Source: Dysgonamonadaceae bacterium
Lineage (GTDB): Bacteria > Bacteroidota > Bacteroidia > Bacteroidales > Dysgonomonadaceae
Assembly (NCBI GenBank): GCA_028696875.1
Contig: JAQVGF010000001.1
Span: 1-35,672 of the forward strand
Length of the DNA: 35,672 nt
Direction: 5' to 3'
Below are positions 1 to 9,876 of the stretch, in pieces. The position numbers were made by a program, and so were the translations under genes. Position 1 is the first letter of the stretch; each line of letters opens with the position of its first letter. The notes beneath the pieces were generated by a model that worked only from the letters and a program-made list of their open reading frames with translations, searched no databases and was not told the origin of the DNA.

Positions 1-40
1 ACTGAGTTCAGAGAGAATTTTAGGAAAACAAAAATCATTG

Positions 41-54
41 TTTGATATATCAAA
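41..54. promoter_or_regulatory. 14-bp perfect palindrome TTTGATATATCAAA upstream of the GH5 gene; possible operator
   Basis: Read directly; about 52 bp upstream of the TATTTTTG box at 106-113. Confidence 0.3.
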
Positions 55-105
55 ATAGTATCAATAAAAGATAAATACTGCATATAAAAGTGCTTTCCTT
101 TTTTG

Positions 106-113
106 TATTTTTG
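106..113 (+). promoter_or_regulatory. Candidate Bacteroidota -7 promoter element TATTTTTG upstream of GH5
   Basis: Exact match to TAnnTTTG, 23 nt before the ATG at 137. Confidence 0.4.
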
Positions 114-136
114 TTTAATAAGGTTATTATATAACT

Positions 137-1135
137 ATGAAAACAAAATACATTATTTTTTACGCGCTATTATTTATTCATTTTCTAGTGAATTGCTCTG
201 GGGATCAACAGAGTACTAATATCTTACCAAACAATGAAAGTATTGTAGAAAGTCAAGGAAAACTTTCAGTTAATGGGGTGAACCTTACCAATGAAAGAGG
301 CGAAACAGTTGTTTTAAAAGGCGTGAGTTATGGCTGGCATAATTGGTGGCCCAGATTTTATAACAAATCAACCGTTGAACATTTTGCTAACGAATGGAAT
401 TGCACTGTTGTGCGGGCTGCTATGGGAGTAGATCCTGATGGAGGTTACATAAAAGATCCAGAATTTGCTTTAGATTGTGTAACGAAAGTAGTTGACGCCG
501 CAATTGAAAATGAGATATATGTGATTATTGATTGGCATAGTCATACAATACGAACAGATGAAGCTATTGAATTTTTTGAAACAATGGCTACAAGATATAA
601 ACAGTACCCCAATATTATTTATGAAATATTCAACGAACCTGAAAGGGATTCTTGGCAAGATGTGAAAAGTTACTCAGAAAAATTAATTCGAGCTATTCGA
701 GCTATTGATCCTCAAAATATTATTTTAGTTGGTTCTCCACATTGGAGTCAAGACGTTCATTTAGTTGCAGACGACCCAATTGAAGGGTATAAGAACATTA
801 TGTACACTTTGCATTTTTACGCCGCAACGCATAAAGATGAATTACGGAAAAGAGGGGATTACGCACTAAAGAAAGGTATTCCTCTATTTGTTTCGGAATG
901 CGCTGGCATGGAAGCTACGGGTGATGGACCAATTAACTATGAAGAATGGCAAAAATGGTTAGATTGGATGAAAATAAATTCAATAAGCTGGGTGGCGTGG
1001 TCAATTGCTGACAAAGATGAAACATGTTCTATGATTCAAAAAGGGGCGTCTTCAAACGGAGACTGGCAAGAAAAAGACTTAAAGGAATGGGGTAAAGTTA
1101 TCAAGGAAGAATTGACTGATAATATTGACTCATAA
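137..1135 (+). CDS. GH5-family endo-glycanase (cellulase/mannanase type), predicted lipoprotein
   Basis: Lipobox-like FLVNC; LKGVSYGWHNWW, IDWHSH, EIFNEP (acid/base) and VSEC (nucleophile) motifs typical of GH5. Confidence 0.88.
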   Translation: MKTKYIIFYALLFIHFLVNCSGDQQSTNILPNNESIVESQGKLSVNGVNLTNERGETVVLKGVSYGWHNWWPRFYNKSTVEHFANEWNCTVVRAAMGVDPDGGYIKDPEFALDCVTKVVDAAIENEIYVIIDWHSHTIRTDEAIEFFETMATRYKQYPNIIYEIFNEPERDSWQDVKSYSEKLIRAIRAIDPQNIILVGSPHWSQDVHLVADDPIEGYKNIMYTLHFYAATHKDELRKRGDYALKKGIPLFVSECAGMEATGDGPINYEEWQKWLDWMKINSISWVAWSIADKDETCSMIQKGASSNGDWQEKDLKEWGKVIKEELTDNIDS

Positions 1136-1352
1136 GTTTATATTTATTTAGAACTCATTCAACGTTATATTTTAAATGTTCAATAAAATCAAATCCTCTT
1201 AATTAATAATCTACCTTTCATATATTCACAATAATTTCAGAAAAGGAGTCTAAATTAGTAATATCTAAACTTAGCAGCCTTGAAAAGGGAAATAAATCAA
1301 AAAAGTATCAGTGCTTGTTAAAATAATACTGGTGGATAAATAATACTTTACC

Positions 1353-1360
1353 TACTTTTG
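1353..1360 (+). promoter_or_regulatory. Candidate -7 promoter element TACTTTTG upstream of susC
   Basis: Exact TAnnTTTG match, 43 nt before the ATG at 1404. Confidence 0.4.
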
Positions 1361-1403
1361 TAATAGACAGCTACTTTTTATAATATCTCAATAAATATAT
1401 CTT

Positions 1404-4400
1404 ATGAAAAACTTTTTTTTGTTATGCGTAGCTCTTTTAATGAGTTTTCAATTAATAGCACAACAGCGCAGAGTATCTGGAACAGTTTTAGATAGCAAAG
1501 ATAAATCTGCAATGATTGGTGCCAATATAATGGAGAAAGGAACCTTGAATGGTACAATTACTGATATCAATGGTAATTTTTCCTTAAATGTAACTTCTTC
1601 AAATTCTATACTTGTAGTATCAAGTATAGGGTACAAAACCTTAGAAGTTGTAGTAGGGAACCGTTCAATCCTGAATCTGGAAATGGATGAAGAGACTGAA
1701 TTATTGGACGAGCTAGTTGTAATAGGATACGGAACGATGAAAAAGAGTGATATTTCTGGAGCATCAGTTTCAGTAAGTGAAGACGCGATTAAAGGGTCTG
1801 TAATAACGAATCTCGATCAAGCATTACAAGGGAGAGCATCAGGAGTAAGTTCGGTTATGACTTCTGGTGCACCGGGTTCATCTACTTCGATTAGGATACG
1901 CGGTCAAGCTACAATAAATGCAAATGCAGAACCTTTGTATGTTATAGATGGTGTTATTGTACAAGGTGGTGGATCCAGTGGAGCTTCTTTCGGTTTGGGT
2001 GATGCTCTGGGCAATAGTCCAACATCTACAATTTCTCCTTTATCAACAATTAATCCAGCTGACATATTGTCGATGGAAATCCTGAAGGATGCTTCAGCAA
2101 CAGCCATTTATGGTGCACAAGGTGCAAATGGTGTAGTACTCATTACAACAAAAAGGGGACAGGCTGGTGAAGCAAAATTTTCGTATGAGGGATTATTTGG
2201 TTTACAAAGACAATCCGCTCGTCTTGAAATGATGAACCTTAGAGAATTTGCAGAATTCAGTAATTCTGTTTCAGATGAAACCAATGCACTGGATAGCCGT
2301 CCCGAATTTCAAGATCCTTCTTTGCTTGGTGTTGGAACAAATTGGCAAGATGCTATCTTTAGAATTGCTCCAATGCATCAACATCAATTATCGGCTCAAG
2401 GTGGAACAGATGCTATTCGATATTATATTTCAGGTTCATTTTTGAACCAGGATGGAACAATAATAGGCACAACTTTTAAACGCACCTCCTTCAGAGTTAA
2501 TTTAGACTCGCAGTTAAAGAAATGGCTAAAATTAGGAGTTAGTGCTATGTATTCTAATACAGATGAAAGACTTGGGTTGGCTGATAGTGAAGAAGGGATT
2601 GTAAACTATTCGCTTTTAACACCGCCCGACATACCCATTTATGATTTGGACGGAAGCTATGCATCAGTGATTCGAGAAGGCTATACGCGTATAAATCCTA
2701 TTGCCATGGCACTCGACGAAGATATTTTATTAGAAAGGAATAAATTAAATGGGAGCATCTTTGCAGATATTACCCCTCTGAAAAATCTTGTGTGGCACAC
2801 AGAACTCGGTTTTGATATTGGAGGTTCCAGAGGTGAACGTTTTGAACCAGCTGTAAGATATGGAAATTGGAGTCGCGATAAAAATATGAGTTCTATTCAA
2901 CGGAACAACAATAATTTCTGGCAGTTGAAAAATTATTTAACTTATACCGGAAAAAAAGATAAACATGATTATACGCTCATGTTAGGACAAGAATTATGGG
3001 AGTCACAATATGAGTTTCAAAGCGTTTCTACTACAGACTTACCATCAAATGATATTCATAATCCGAGTTTAGGTAAAGATCCTCGAATCAACTCTGGTTT
3101 TGGAAGTTCCGCAATGGCTTCATTTTTTGGAAGAGCTACTTATAATTATGACAATAGATATATGGGGACATACACTTACAGACAGGATGGATCTTCAAAC
3201 TTTGGTCCTAAAAACAGATGGGCTGGGTTTAATGCGTTTGCTGTTTCGTGGCGTTTTACTAATGAAGAGTTCTTTGAATCGGCAACAAATATTTTGAACG
3301 ATGGAAAACTTCGTGTAGGATGGGGACAAACGGGAAATTCAAATATTGGTGGATATAGATGGGGTGCCTCTATTTCAAGAATGCCTTCGGGATTAGGTTT
3401 AGGTTACCGACAAAGCAACATTGCAAATCCCTATATACAATGGGAAACACAAGAACAATGGAACTTTGGACTTGATTTAAGCTTTTTACAGAATAGAATT
3501 GGTTTAGTAGTTGATCTATATGACAAAACCTCAAAGGATATGTTAATGCAATTGCAGCTTCCCTCGTATATGGGAACACGCGGAAATGTGTCTTCTGCTT
3601 TATCGGCACCTTATGGGAATTATGGTACCATCAACAATAAAGGATTTGAATTCACGATCACAACAAATAATCTCACCGGTGGATTGACTTGGGATACACA
3701 ATTTCAGATGTCTTTCAACAAAAATAAACTGGTAGCACTCGATGGAACTGATTCAGGCCATATCGAAGGTTACGGACAATGGAGTGATGTTGTTACAATT
3801 ACAAGAGTTGGAGAGCCTTTATACAATTTCTATGGGTATAAAGTTGCCGGTGTGTATAAAGACTTCGATGATATTAACAATTCACCAAAACCTGCAAAAT
3901 ATCCTTCTAATGGAGTTTTTAATCGTGCTAATACGGTGTGGCCAGGAGATTTAAAATATGAAGACATAAGTGGTCCTGATGGAAAGCCGGATGGGATTAT
4001 AGACACTTATGATAGAACAAATATTGGTTCTCCGATGCCAAAATTTACTTTCGGGATGACCAACACTTTCAAATATCAGAATTTAGATCTATCCATTTTT
4101 ATAAATGGTTCCTATGGAAATAAAATATTCAACTATATGGATATGAATTTATCGGGCATGACAAGTATTTGGAATAACCAACTGAAAAAAGTAACTGAAC
4201 GTGCTCGGTTAGAACCAATTGATGGGAACAAAGCTTATCCAACAGAGATTAACGGAGTTACAGTGAATAATTGGTTTGAAGATGTCACCAATGTAGAGGT
4301 AACAAACCCTAGGGCAACAATTCCAAGAGCAATAGCAAATGATCCTAATGACAACAATCGCATCAGCGATAGATATATTGAAGACGGCTCATATTTACGT

Positions 4401-4631
4401 ATAAAGAATATTACTCTTGGATACACCATACCTACTCATTTAACACGTAAGTTGCTGATTGAAAACATACGTGTATATACGAACATACAGAACTTATATA
4501 CCTTTACCAAATATACGGGTTATGATCCAGAAATTGGAGCAAGCACGTCAAACGCAAACGTATATGGATTAGATAACGGACGCTATCCTTCTCCACAGAA
4601 TTACACATTTGGGCTGAATATTACATTTTAA
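1404..4631 (+). CDS. susC-like: SusC-like TonB-dependent outer membrane transporter (RagA/SusC family)
   Basis: Signal peptide, CarboxypepD-reg-like VSGTVLDSKDKSAMIGANI, plug motifs DELVVIGYG, ATAIYGAQGANGVVLITTKRG, C-terminal ...QNYTFGLNITF. Confidence 0.97.
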   Translation: MKNFFLLCVALLMSFQLIAQQRRVSGTVLDSKDKSAMIGANIMEKGTLNGTITDINGNFSLNVTSSNSILVVSSIGYKTLEVVVGNRSILNLEMDEETELLDELVVIGYGTMKKSDISGASVSVSEDAIKGSVITNLDQALQGRASGVSSVMTSGAPGSSTSIRIRGQATINANAEPLYVIDGVIVQGGGSSGASFGLGDALGNSPTSTISPLSTINPADILSMEILKDASATAIYGAQGANGVVLITTKRGQAGEAKFSYEGLFGLQRQSARLEMMNLREFAEFSNSVSDETNALDSRPEFQDPSLLGVGTNWQDAIFRIAPMHQHQLSAQGGTDAIRYYISGSFLNQDGTIIGTTFKRTSFRVNLDSQLKKWLKLGVSAMYSNTDERLGLADSEEGIVNYSLLTPPDIPIYDLDGSYASVIREGYTRINPIAMALDEDILLERNKLNGSIFADITPLKNLVWHTELGFDIGGSRGERFEPAVRYGNWSRDKNMSSIQRNNNNFWQLKNYLTYTGKKDKHDYTLMLGQELWESQYEFQSVSTTDLPSNDIHNPSLGKDPRINSGFGSSAMASFFGRATYNYDNRYMGTYTYRQDGSSNFGPKNRWAGFNAFAVSWRFTNEEFFESATNILNDGKLRVGWGQTGNSNIGGYRWGASISRMPSGLGLGYRQSNIANPYIQWETQEQWNFGLDLSFLQNRIGLVVDLYDKTSKDMLMQLQLPSYMGTRGNVSSALSAPYGNYGTINNKGFEFTITTNNLTGGLTWDTQFQMSFNKNKLVALDGTDSGHIEGYGQWSDVVTITRVGEPLYNFYGYKVAGVYKDFDDINNSPKPAKYPSNGVFNRANTVWPGDLKYEDISGPDGKPDGIIDTYDRTNIGSPMPKFTFGMTNTFKYQNLDLSIFINGSYGNKIFNYMDMNLSGMTSIWNNQLKKVTERARLEPIDGNKAYPTEINGVTVNNWFEDVTNVEVTNPRATIPRAIANDPNDNNRISDRYIEDGSYLRIKNITLGYTIPTHLTRKLLIENIRVYTNIQNLYTFTKYTGYDPEIGASTSNANVYGLDNGRYPSPQNYTFGLNITF

Positions 4632-4713
4632 CTTTCTAGTAGAGAAGCATAAGAAAGACTAACATAAAAAAAATTACATGACGAGTTCATTTGTCTTAAA
4701 AAAAAATACTTGT

Positions 4714-6405
4714 ATGAAAAAATATAAAAATATAATGCAAAAGAGTACATTCGCTTTACTGATCGTTCTTTTAGGAATGATTTCATGCGAAGATTTTCTC
4801 GATCGTCCAACGGAAGACAATTATACAGTAGATAGTTTTTATAAAACAGACGAGCAATGTTTTCAAGCAGTAAATCCTGTTTATAATTCACCTTGGTATG
4901 ATTTTCAGCGTGGCTTCTTTAAAGTAGGGGAGGTGTTAGCCGGTAATTATTACTGGGGAAATTCTCCATATCTAACTTTTACTATTAATTCAACTGACGA
5001 AGATTTAGTAAATATGTCCGCTTCGCTATGGTCAGTAAATGCATATTGCAACGGTATTTTAGAAAACATCGATTTAAAGTCAGGTCCCAATGTTACTGAA
5101 ATAACTAAAAACACGGTTAAAGGTGAAGCGTTAGTACTGAAAGCAATGGCTTATTTTTATTTGGTGAGAATATACGGAGCAGTACCTATTATTCATAATA
5201 ACTCTGCTATGATTTCTGAAGGTGGTTATAATGAAGTTTATAGAGCTACAATTCCAAATATATATGATTACATTATTATGACTTTAGAGAAGGCTATTGA
5301 ATGGTTACCAGAAAAGAATAAACCTGGGAGAATCGATAAGTATTCTGCTTATGGATTGCTATCCAAAGTTTATCTTACAAAATCAGGATATGGAATGACA
5401 GGTTCACGCAATGAAGAAGATTTAAATAAAGCAGCAGTAAATGCGGAGAAAGTAATTTATCAAAGCGGACGAACACTATTACCTAAATATTCAGATATAT
5501 TCAGATTGGAAAACAATTTCAACGAAGAGAGTCTTATTGCTTGGCATTGGGTTGTATCAAATCAATGGACCTCTCAAAACACCTTGCAATCAGATTTAGG
5601 TATTGTCGGGTTTGATGAGTATGGTGCTAACTGGGGAGGATATACAGGACCTTCTGTTGATTTGCAAGAAGCCTTTGGCGAAAATGCATTAAGTTTAACT
5701 AGAAACTATGTTGATGCTCGAAGAAAAGCAACAATGATGATGTATGGAGACAAATACGAATACTTCTGGGTTGACAAAGGTGGATTTGATTATACTGAAT
5801 TTGCTGTTGAAAGTATGGAATATCAAAGTGCTACCGGTGCAAATGAAGTAAAACATTTAGTTGGGAATAATAATGATCATGTAATTGGAATCGGTACAAA
5901 CATGGACAGAATGCAAACTAGTTTAAGTACTCACCTTCTACGCCTTGCTGATGTATATCTAATTTATGCAGAAGCCATACTTGGAAATAATAGTTCAACT
6001 TCTGATGCAAAAGCTTTAAAAGCATTTAACGATGTGCGGGGACGATCTCTTCAAGGATACCAACCAAGAACAAGTATAACGTGGAACGATATTTGGAAAG
6101 AACGCCGTTTAGAACTTGCTTGTGAGGGTGATCGCTGGTACGATTATGTAAGATGGCATTATTATAACCCTCAAGGAGCGATTACTGAAATTAAAAATCA
6201 AAAAAGAAGTTCCTATTCAGGATTAAAGGATTATTATGAAACGGGAGTATTAGATCCTGAAGTAACAAAATATGATGAGAATCCAAGTATTCCTAACATA
6301 ACAGATGAACATTTTCATCTTCCTTTCCCTGACACTGATTTGACAATGAACCCTAATTTATTAAAAGATCCGGTGGAGTTTGATTTAAGTACAATAAGTT
6401 ATTAA
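4714..6405 (+). CDS. susD-like: SusD-like surface glycan-binding lipoprotein (RagB/SusD)
   Basis: Lipobox MISC-EDFLDRP, ERRLELACEGDRWYDYVRW and LRLADVYLIYAEA motifs; the ORF track starts at 4678 but ATG 4714 (MKKYKN...) fits the signal peptide better. Confidence 0.96.
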   Translation: MKKYKNIMQKSTFALLIVLLGMISCEDFLDRPTEDNYTVDSFYKTDEQCFQAVNPVYNSPWYDFQRGFFKVGEVLAGNYYWGNSPYLTFTINSTDEDLVNMSASLWSVNAYCNGILENIDLKSGPNVTEITKNTVKGEALVLKAMAYFYLVRIYGAVPIIHNNSAMISEGGYNEVYRATIPNIYDYIIMTLEKAIEWLPEKNKPGRIDKYSAYGLLSKVYLTKSGYGMTGSRNEEDLNKAAVNAEKVIYQSGRTLLPKYSDIFRLENNFNEESLIAWHWVVSNQWTSQNTLQSDLGIVGFDEYGANWGGYTGPSVDLQEAFGENALSLTRNYVDARRKATMMMYGDKYEYFWVDKGGFDYTEFAVESMEYQSATGANEVKHLVGNNNDHVIGIGTNMDRMQTSLSTHLLRLADVYLIYAEAILGNNSSTSDAKALKAFNDVRGRSLQGYQPRTSITWNDIWKERRLELACEGDRWYDYVRWHYYNPQGAITEIKNQKRSSYSGLKDYYETGVLDPEVTKYDENPSIPNITDEHFHLPFPDTDLTMNPNLLKDPVEFDLSTISY

Positions 6406-6424
6406 CAATAACAAAAACAAGAAT

Positions 6425-7663
6425 ATGAAAATCTTTAAACAAAAAAAGCACAACTATTGGCTGCTATATATATTTATAGCTATCACAGGGTATTTGTTTC
6501 AATCTTGTGATGACAATTCTGATGAATTTACTCTTACCAAAGGTTCTCCAGAAGTATATTATGTGCGAGTTCCAAATCCCGAATCAGCAGATTCTCTTAT
6601 AGTAAAAGCTTATATGGACAACACCATTGTATTAGTTGGGAATAATCTTACAAGCATAAAAGAGATGTGGTTCAACGATAGGAAAGCTATATTAAACTCA
6701 AGTTTAATTACTGATGCGACTTTGTTTGTTACGATACCTAAAGAAATCCCAACAGTTGTTACCGACAAAATATATATGATTACCAAAAGTAACGATACAG
6801 TTAAATATGATTTTGGGGTTCAAGTTCCAAGTCCTGTAGTTTCGAGAATATCCAACGAATACGAATATGATGGGAATACTGCTATTATTTACGGAGATTA
6901 CTTTATTGATGATCCCAATAAACCTCTCACAATAATGATGCCGGGGAATATCCCTGTTACAGAAATAAAAAGTATTGAGAAAACTAAAGTAACGTTTGTT
7001 GTACCTGACGGTTCTCAAAAAGGGTATATTAATGTGAACTCTCTCTATGGTAGTGGACGATCTAAATTTCAGTTTCGTGACGATAGAGGCATGATTTTAG
7101 ATTGGGATAATTTAAATGCGAATGGGGGATGGCGTGCAGGAAAAGTCAAAAGCAGTGACCCTGAAGGCATTAGCGGTAATTATGTCTATTTTACCGGTAA
7201 CATGAGTGGAGATTTAGAAACTTGGGACGAAGATAACTTCTCATTCAATTTGTGGGGTAAAGCTAACGGGCGCCCGGAGGGAGATCTTTTTGACATCCCA
7301 TTAGAGTCAGCTCAATTAAAATTTGAAGTAAATGTAACTCAAAACTGGTCTGCTAGTGCATTACAAATGATATTCACTCCTTGGTCCACTACTGACACCA
7401 ACGGTTATATTGCTGATAATACTACCCCTAGAGGTCTTTGGAGACCATGGGAATCAACCGGTTCATATACAACTGATGGCTGGATAACAGTATCATTTCC
7501 ACTCACTAACTTTAAATACAGTCACACAGGTGCCACACTTACTATGGCTCCTCCCGGAAATTATGGTGGCTTGACATTCTTTGTTTATCACGGAGGAATT
7601 ACAGGAACAGATTGTACTCCCTACATTTCTATAGATAATATACGGGTTGTTCCTATTGAATAA
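6425..7663 (+). CDS. TIG/IPT-type surface glycan-binding lipoprotein
   Basis: Lipobox FQSC-DDNSDE; TIG-like strands; C-terminal beta-sandwich-like region similar to that of the next gene; follows susCD. Confidence 0.8.
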   Translation: MKIFKQKKHNYWLLYIFIAITGYLFQSCDDNSDEFTLTKGSPEVYYVRVPNPESADSLIVKAYMDNTIVLVGNNLTSIKEMWFNDRKAILNSSLITDATLFVTIPKEIPTVVTDKIYMITKSNDTVKYDFGVQVPSPVVSRISNEYEYDGNTAIIYGDYFIDDPNKPLTIMMPGNIPVTEIKSIEKTKVTFVVPDGSQKGYINVNSLYGSGRSKFQFRDDRGMILDWDNLNANGGWRAGKVKSSDPEGISGNYVYFTGNMSGDLETWDEDNFSFNLWGKANGRPEGDLFDIPLESAQLKFEVNVTQNWSASALQMIFTPWSTTDTNGYIADNTTPRGLWRPWESTGSYTTDGWITVSFPLTNFKYSHTGATLTMAPPGNYGGLTFFVYHGGITGTDCTPYISIDNIRVVPIE

Positions 7664-7707
7664 GTTGTGTTCCCTATTGAATAAATTGAATTTGTAAAAA
7701 AAACACT

Positions 7708-9819
7708 ATGAAAACAAATAAATATAGATGGCTTTCCTATCTCATCATACTTACTTTCATTGTCAATGGAGGTTTGTTTATGGGATGTGATAAAAGTGAA
7801 ACCGACGATACAGTAATTTTAAATTCCTTTGGCCCTTCTCCGGCACTAAGAGGAGGAGAACTAAGGTTCATTGGGAATAATTTGAAAGAAGTAAAAGCAG
7901 TTGTTTTTACAGGATTAACCCCAGGGAGTACAGTAGAAGTTACTGATATAACGATTGTAAACGAACATGAGATAAAAGTTGCTATTCCACAAGATGCAGG
8001 TCCCGGAACAGTAACATTAAAAACTTCGCAGGGAGATATTACAACCCTCACACCTGTTACTTTTTCAGAGCCGATTGGAATTAAAAAAATAACACCGACT
8101 ACTGTAAAAGCAGGAGAAACTTTAACCATAGAAGGTGATTATTTAAACCTAATCATGGAGGTAATATTCTTTGATAATGTGGTTGTGGAAGCTAAAGATT
8201 TCATAGCCGGACAGTCACGTGAAAAGTTACAGGTTATAGTTCCGGCAGAAGCGCAAACAGGTAAAATAATCTTGTCAGATGGAAAAGAAATACCTATTGA
8301 GGTATATTCAGATATTGAGATAATTGTTGTTCTACCTTCTCTTACTGCATTCTCCCCCGAAATTATAAAACCTGGAAAGGATCTAACTATTACGGGAGAA
8401 AATCTGGATTTAGTCGAATCCATTATGTTTAGTGGAGACAAGGAGGTTGATGACTTCACAATAAATGATGATTTTACAGAAATAACATTAGTTACTCCAG
8501 AAGATATTCAAGATGGTACTTTCAAATTGATTGCCAAATCAACAGTTGAAATTGAAAGCACTAAACCCTTGGCGACAGTAATGCCTTCTGAACTTACAGT
8601 TGCACCAAAAATTGTAAAAAATGGAGACGATTTAATAATTACTGGAAAAGATTTGGATTTAGTTTCTATTATTAAATTCAATGAATTGAAGGCTGAAATA
8701 ACTACTAAGTCTGAAACAGAGATAACAGTTACGGTTCCGGAAACAGCAAACTCAACAGTTGCTACTCTCGTAGCATTATCAACAAAAGAGGTGAACACTC
8801 CCGAGTTCTCATATATAGAACCTGAAATTACATCACTTTCGCCCACAACATTGATGGCAGGAACAGATTTAACAGTACAAGGAGCAGATTTAGATTTAAT
8901 ACGTTTAGTTAGATTCCCTTCAGCATCGAAAGATGTGGGAGTTGAACCTTCTTCAACAACTTCCTTTGTAGTAACTGTCCCAGCAGACGCTACAAGCGGA
9001 AATGTAACATTCATTACGGTTAATGAGACTGAAGTTACTTCTAACTTAACGTTAACAATTACACCTGCCGATATCCCAGTAATTACAAAAAGCCCCACAA
9101 GCGTTAAGCCTGGGCAGTTATTAGTAATTGAAGGTACCAAATTAAACTTAGTAGAATCGATTATTTTCCAAAATGGAGTTAAGGCAACACAATTTGGCAC
9201 ACGTTCAGAAACATTATTAGAAGTAATTGTTCCCGACAATGCTAAAAAGGGATCCAATAATATCGAATTGGTTACTTTTGCGGGAAAAACTGTTATTCTT
9301 ACTTTAACCATTAGCGGAACAGATCCGGTTGTTGATCCATCACTTATGATATATGATTTTGAAGGTGGATTAGCCAATGATGGTAGATGGAACGGTATTG
9401 GGGGTGAAGGTGATCCATCCGATGCTCTTTCAGGTAAATATTATGAAATAACTGCGGAAAATTGGGGGACAGGCTATTGGTGGTTTGCTGAAAACTGGAT
9501 GACACATCCTTCAGTAACAAAAAATGATCATGTTTTGAAAATGGATATTCGTTTACGAAATGATATACCGGCTGCCAGTGCTGAGGTACGCCTAATGTTA
9601 TCTGGGAAAACCGTTAACATCTTACCCTATTTATTAGATGGAGCTAATTGGTCAACAGGTGGCGATTGGAAAACAATTACCATTCCGCTTACTGCTTGGA
9701 CTGATTTATCCGATCCTACTCCGGCAAGCGGAGGCGATTGGGGAATTGCAACGTGGGTTAACGAGTCGAACTTTACAGGCTTCTGTGTCGACAATATACG
9801 TTACGAGAAGATTAATTAA
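7708..9819 (+). CDS. Large multi-TIG/IPT surface glycan-binding lipoprotein
   Basis: Lipobox LFMGC-DKSETDD; about six tandem TIG-like repeats (xxSPxxxxxGxxLxIxGxxLxLVxxIxF) and a C-terminal carbohydrate-binding-like domain. Confidence 0.85.
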   Translation: MKTNKYRWLSYLIILTFIVNGGLFMGCDKSETDDTVILNSFGPSPALRGGELRFIGNNLKEVKAVVFTGLTPGSTVEVTDITIVNEHEIKVAIPQDAGPGTVTLKTSQGDITTLTPVTFSEPIGIKKITPTTVKAGETLTIEGDYLNLIMEVIFFDNVVVEAKDFIAGQSREKLQVIVPAEAQTGKIILSDGKEIPIEVYSDIEIIVVLPSLTAFSPEIIKPGKDLTITGENLDLVESIMFSGDKEVDDFTINDDFTEITLVTPEDIQDGTFKLIAKSTVEIESTKPLATVMPSELTVAPKIVKNGDDLIITGKDLDLVSIIKFNELKAEITTKSETEITVTVPETANSTVATLVALSTKEVNTPEFSYIEPEITSLSPTTLMAGTDLTVQGADLDLIRLVRFPSASKDVGVEPSSTTSFVVTVPADATSGNVTFITVNETEVTSNLTLTITPADIPVITKSPTSVKPGQLLVIEGTKLNLVESIIFQNGVKATQFGTRSETLLEVIVPDNAKKGSNNIELVTFAGKTVILTLTISGTDPVVDPSLMIYDFEGGLANDGRWNGIGGEGDPSDALSGKYYEITAENWGTGYWWFAENWMTHPSVTKNDHVLKMDIRLRNDIPAASAEVRLMLSGKTVNILPYLLDGANWSTGGDWKTITIPLTAWTDLSDPTPASGGDWGIATWVNESNFTGFCVDNIRYEKIN

Positions 9820-9834
9820 TTGAGTTTATTTATC

Positions 9835-9862
9835 AACAGGAAAGATTAAAATCTTTCCTGTT
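9835..9862 (+). terminator. Perfect 13-bp inverted repeat AACAGGAAAGATT-AA-AATCTTTCCTGTT followed by TTTAATTTTAATAT; intrinsic terminator/attenuator or mRNA processing hairpin inside the PUL
   Basis: Read directly; U-rich tract 3' of the stem; lies between SGBP (ends 9819) and GH26 (starts 9877). Confidence 0.7.
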
Positions 9863-9876
9863 TAATTTTAATATAA

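Noticed and set aside
8508-9377. 289-aa minus-strand ORF (and 7737-8129, 8139-8459 minus) opposite the multi-TIG gene
   Set aside because: Antisense to a clear repetitive lipoprotein gene; the protein is Ser/Thr/Val-rich with no recognisable domain, a typical shadow ORF of TIG repeat codon usage.
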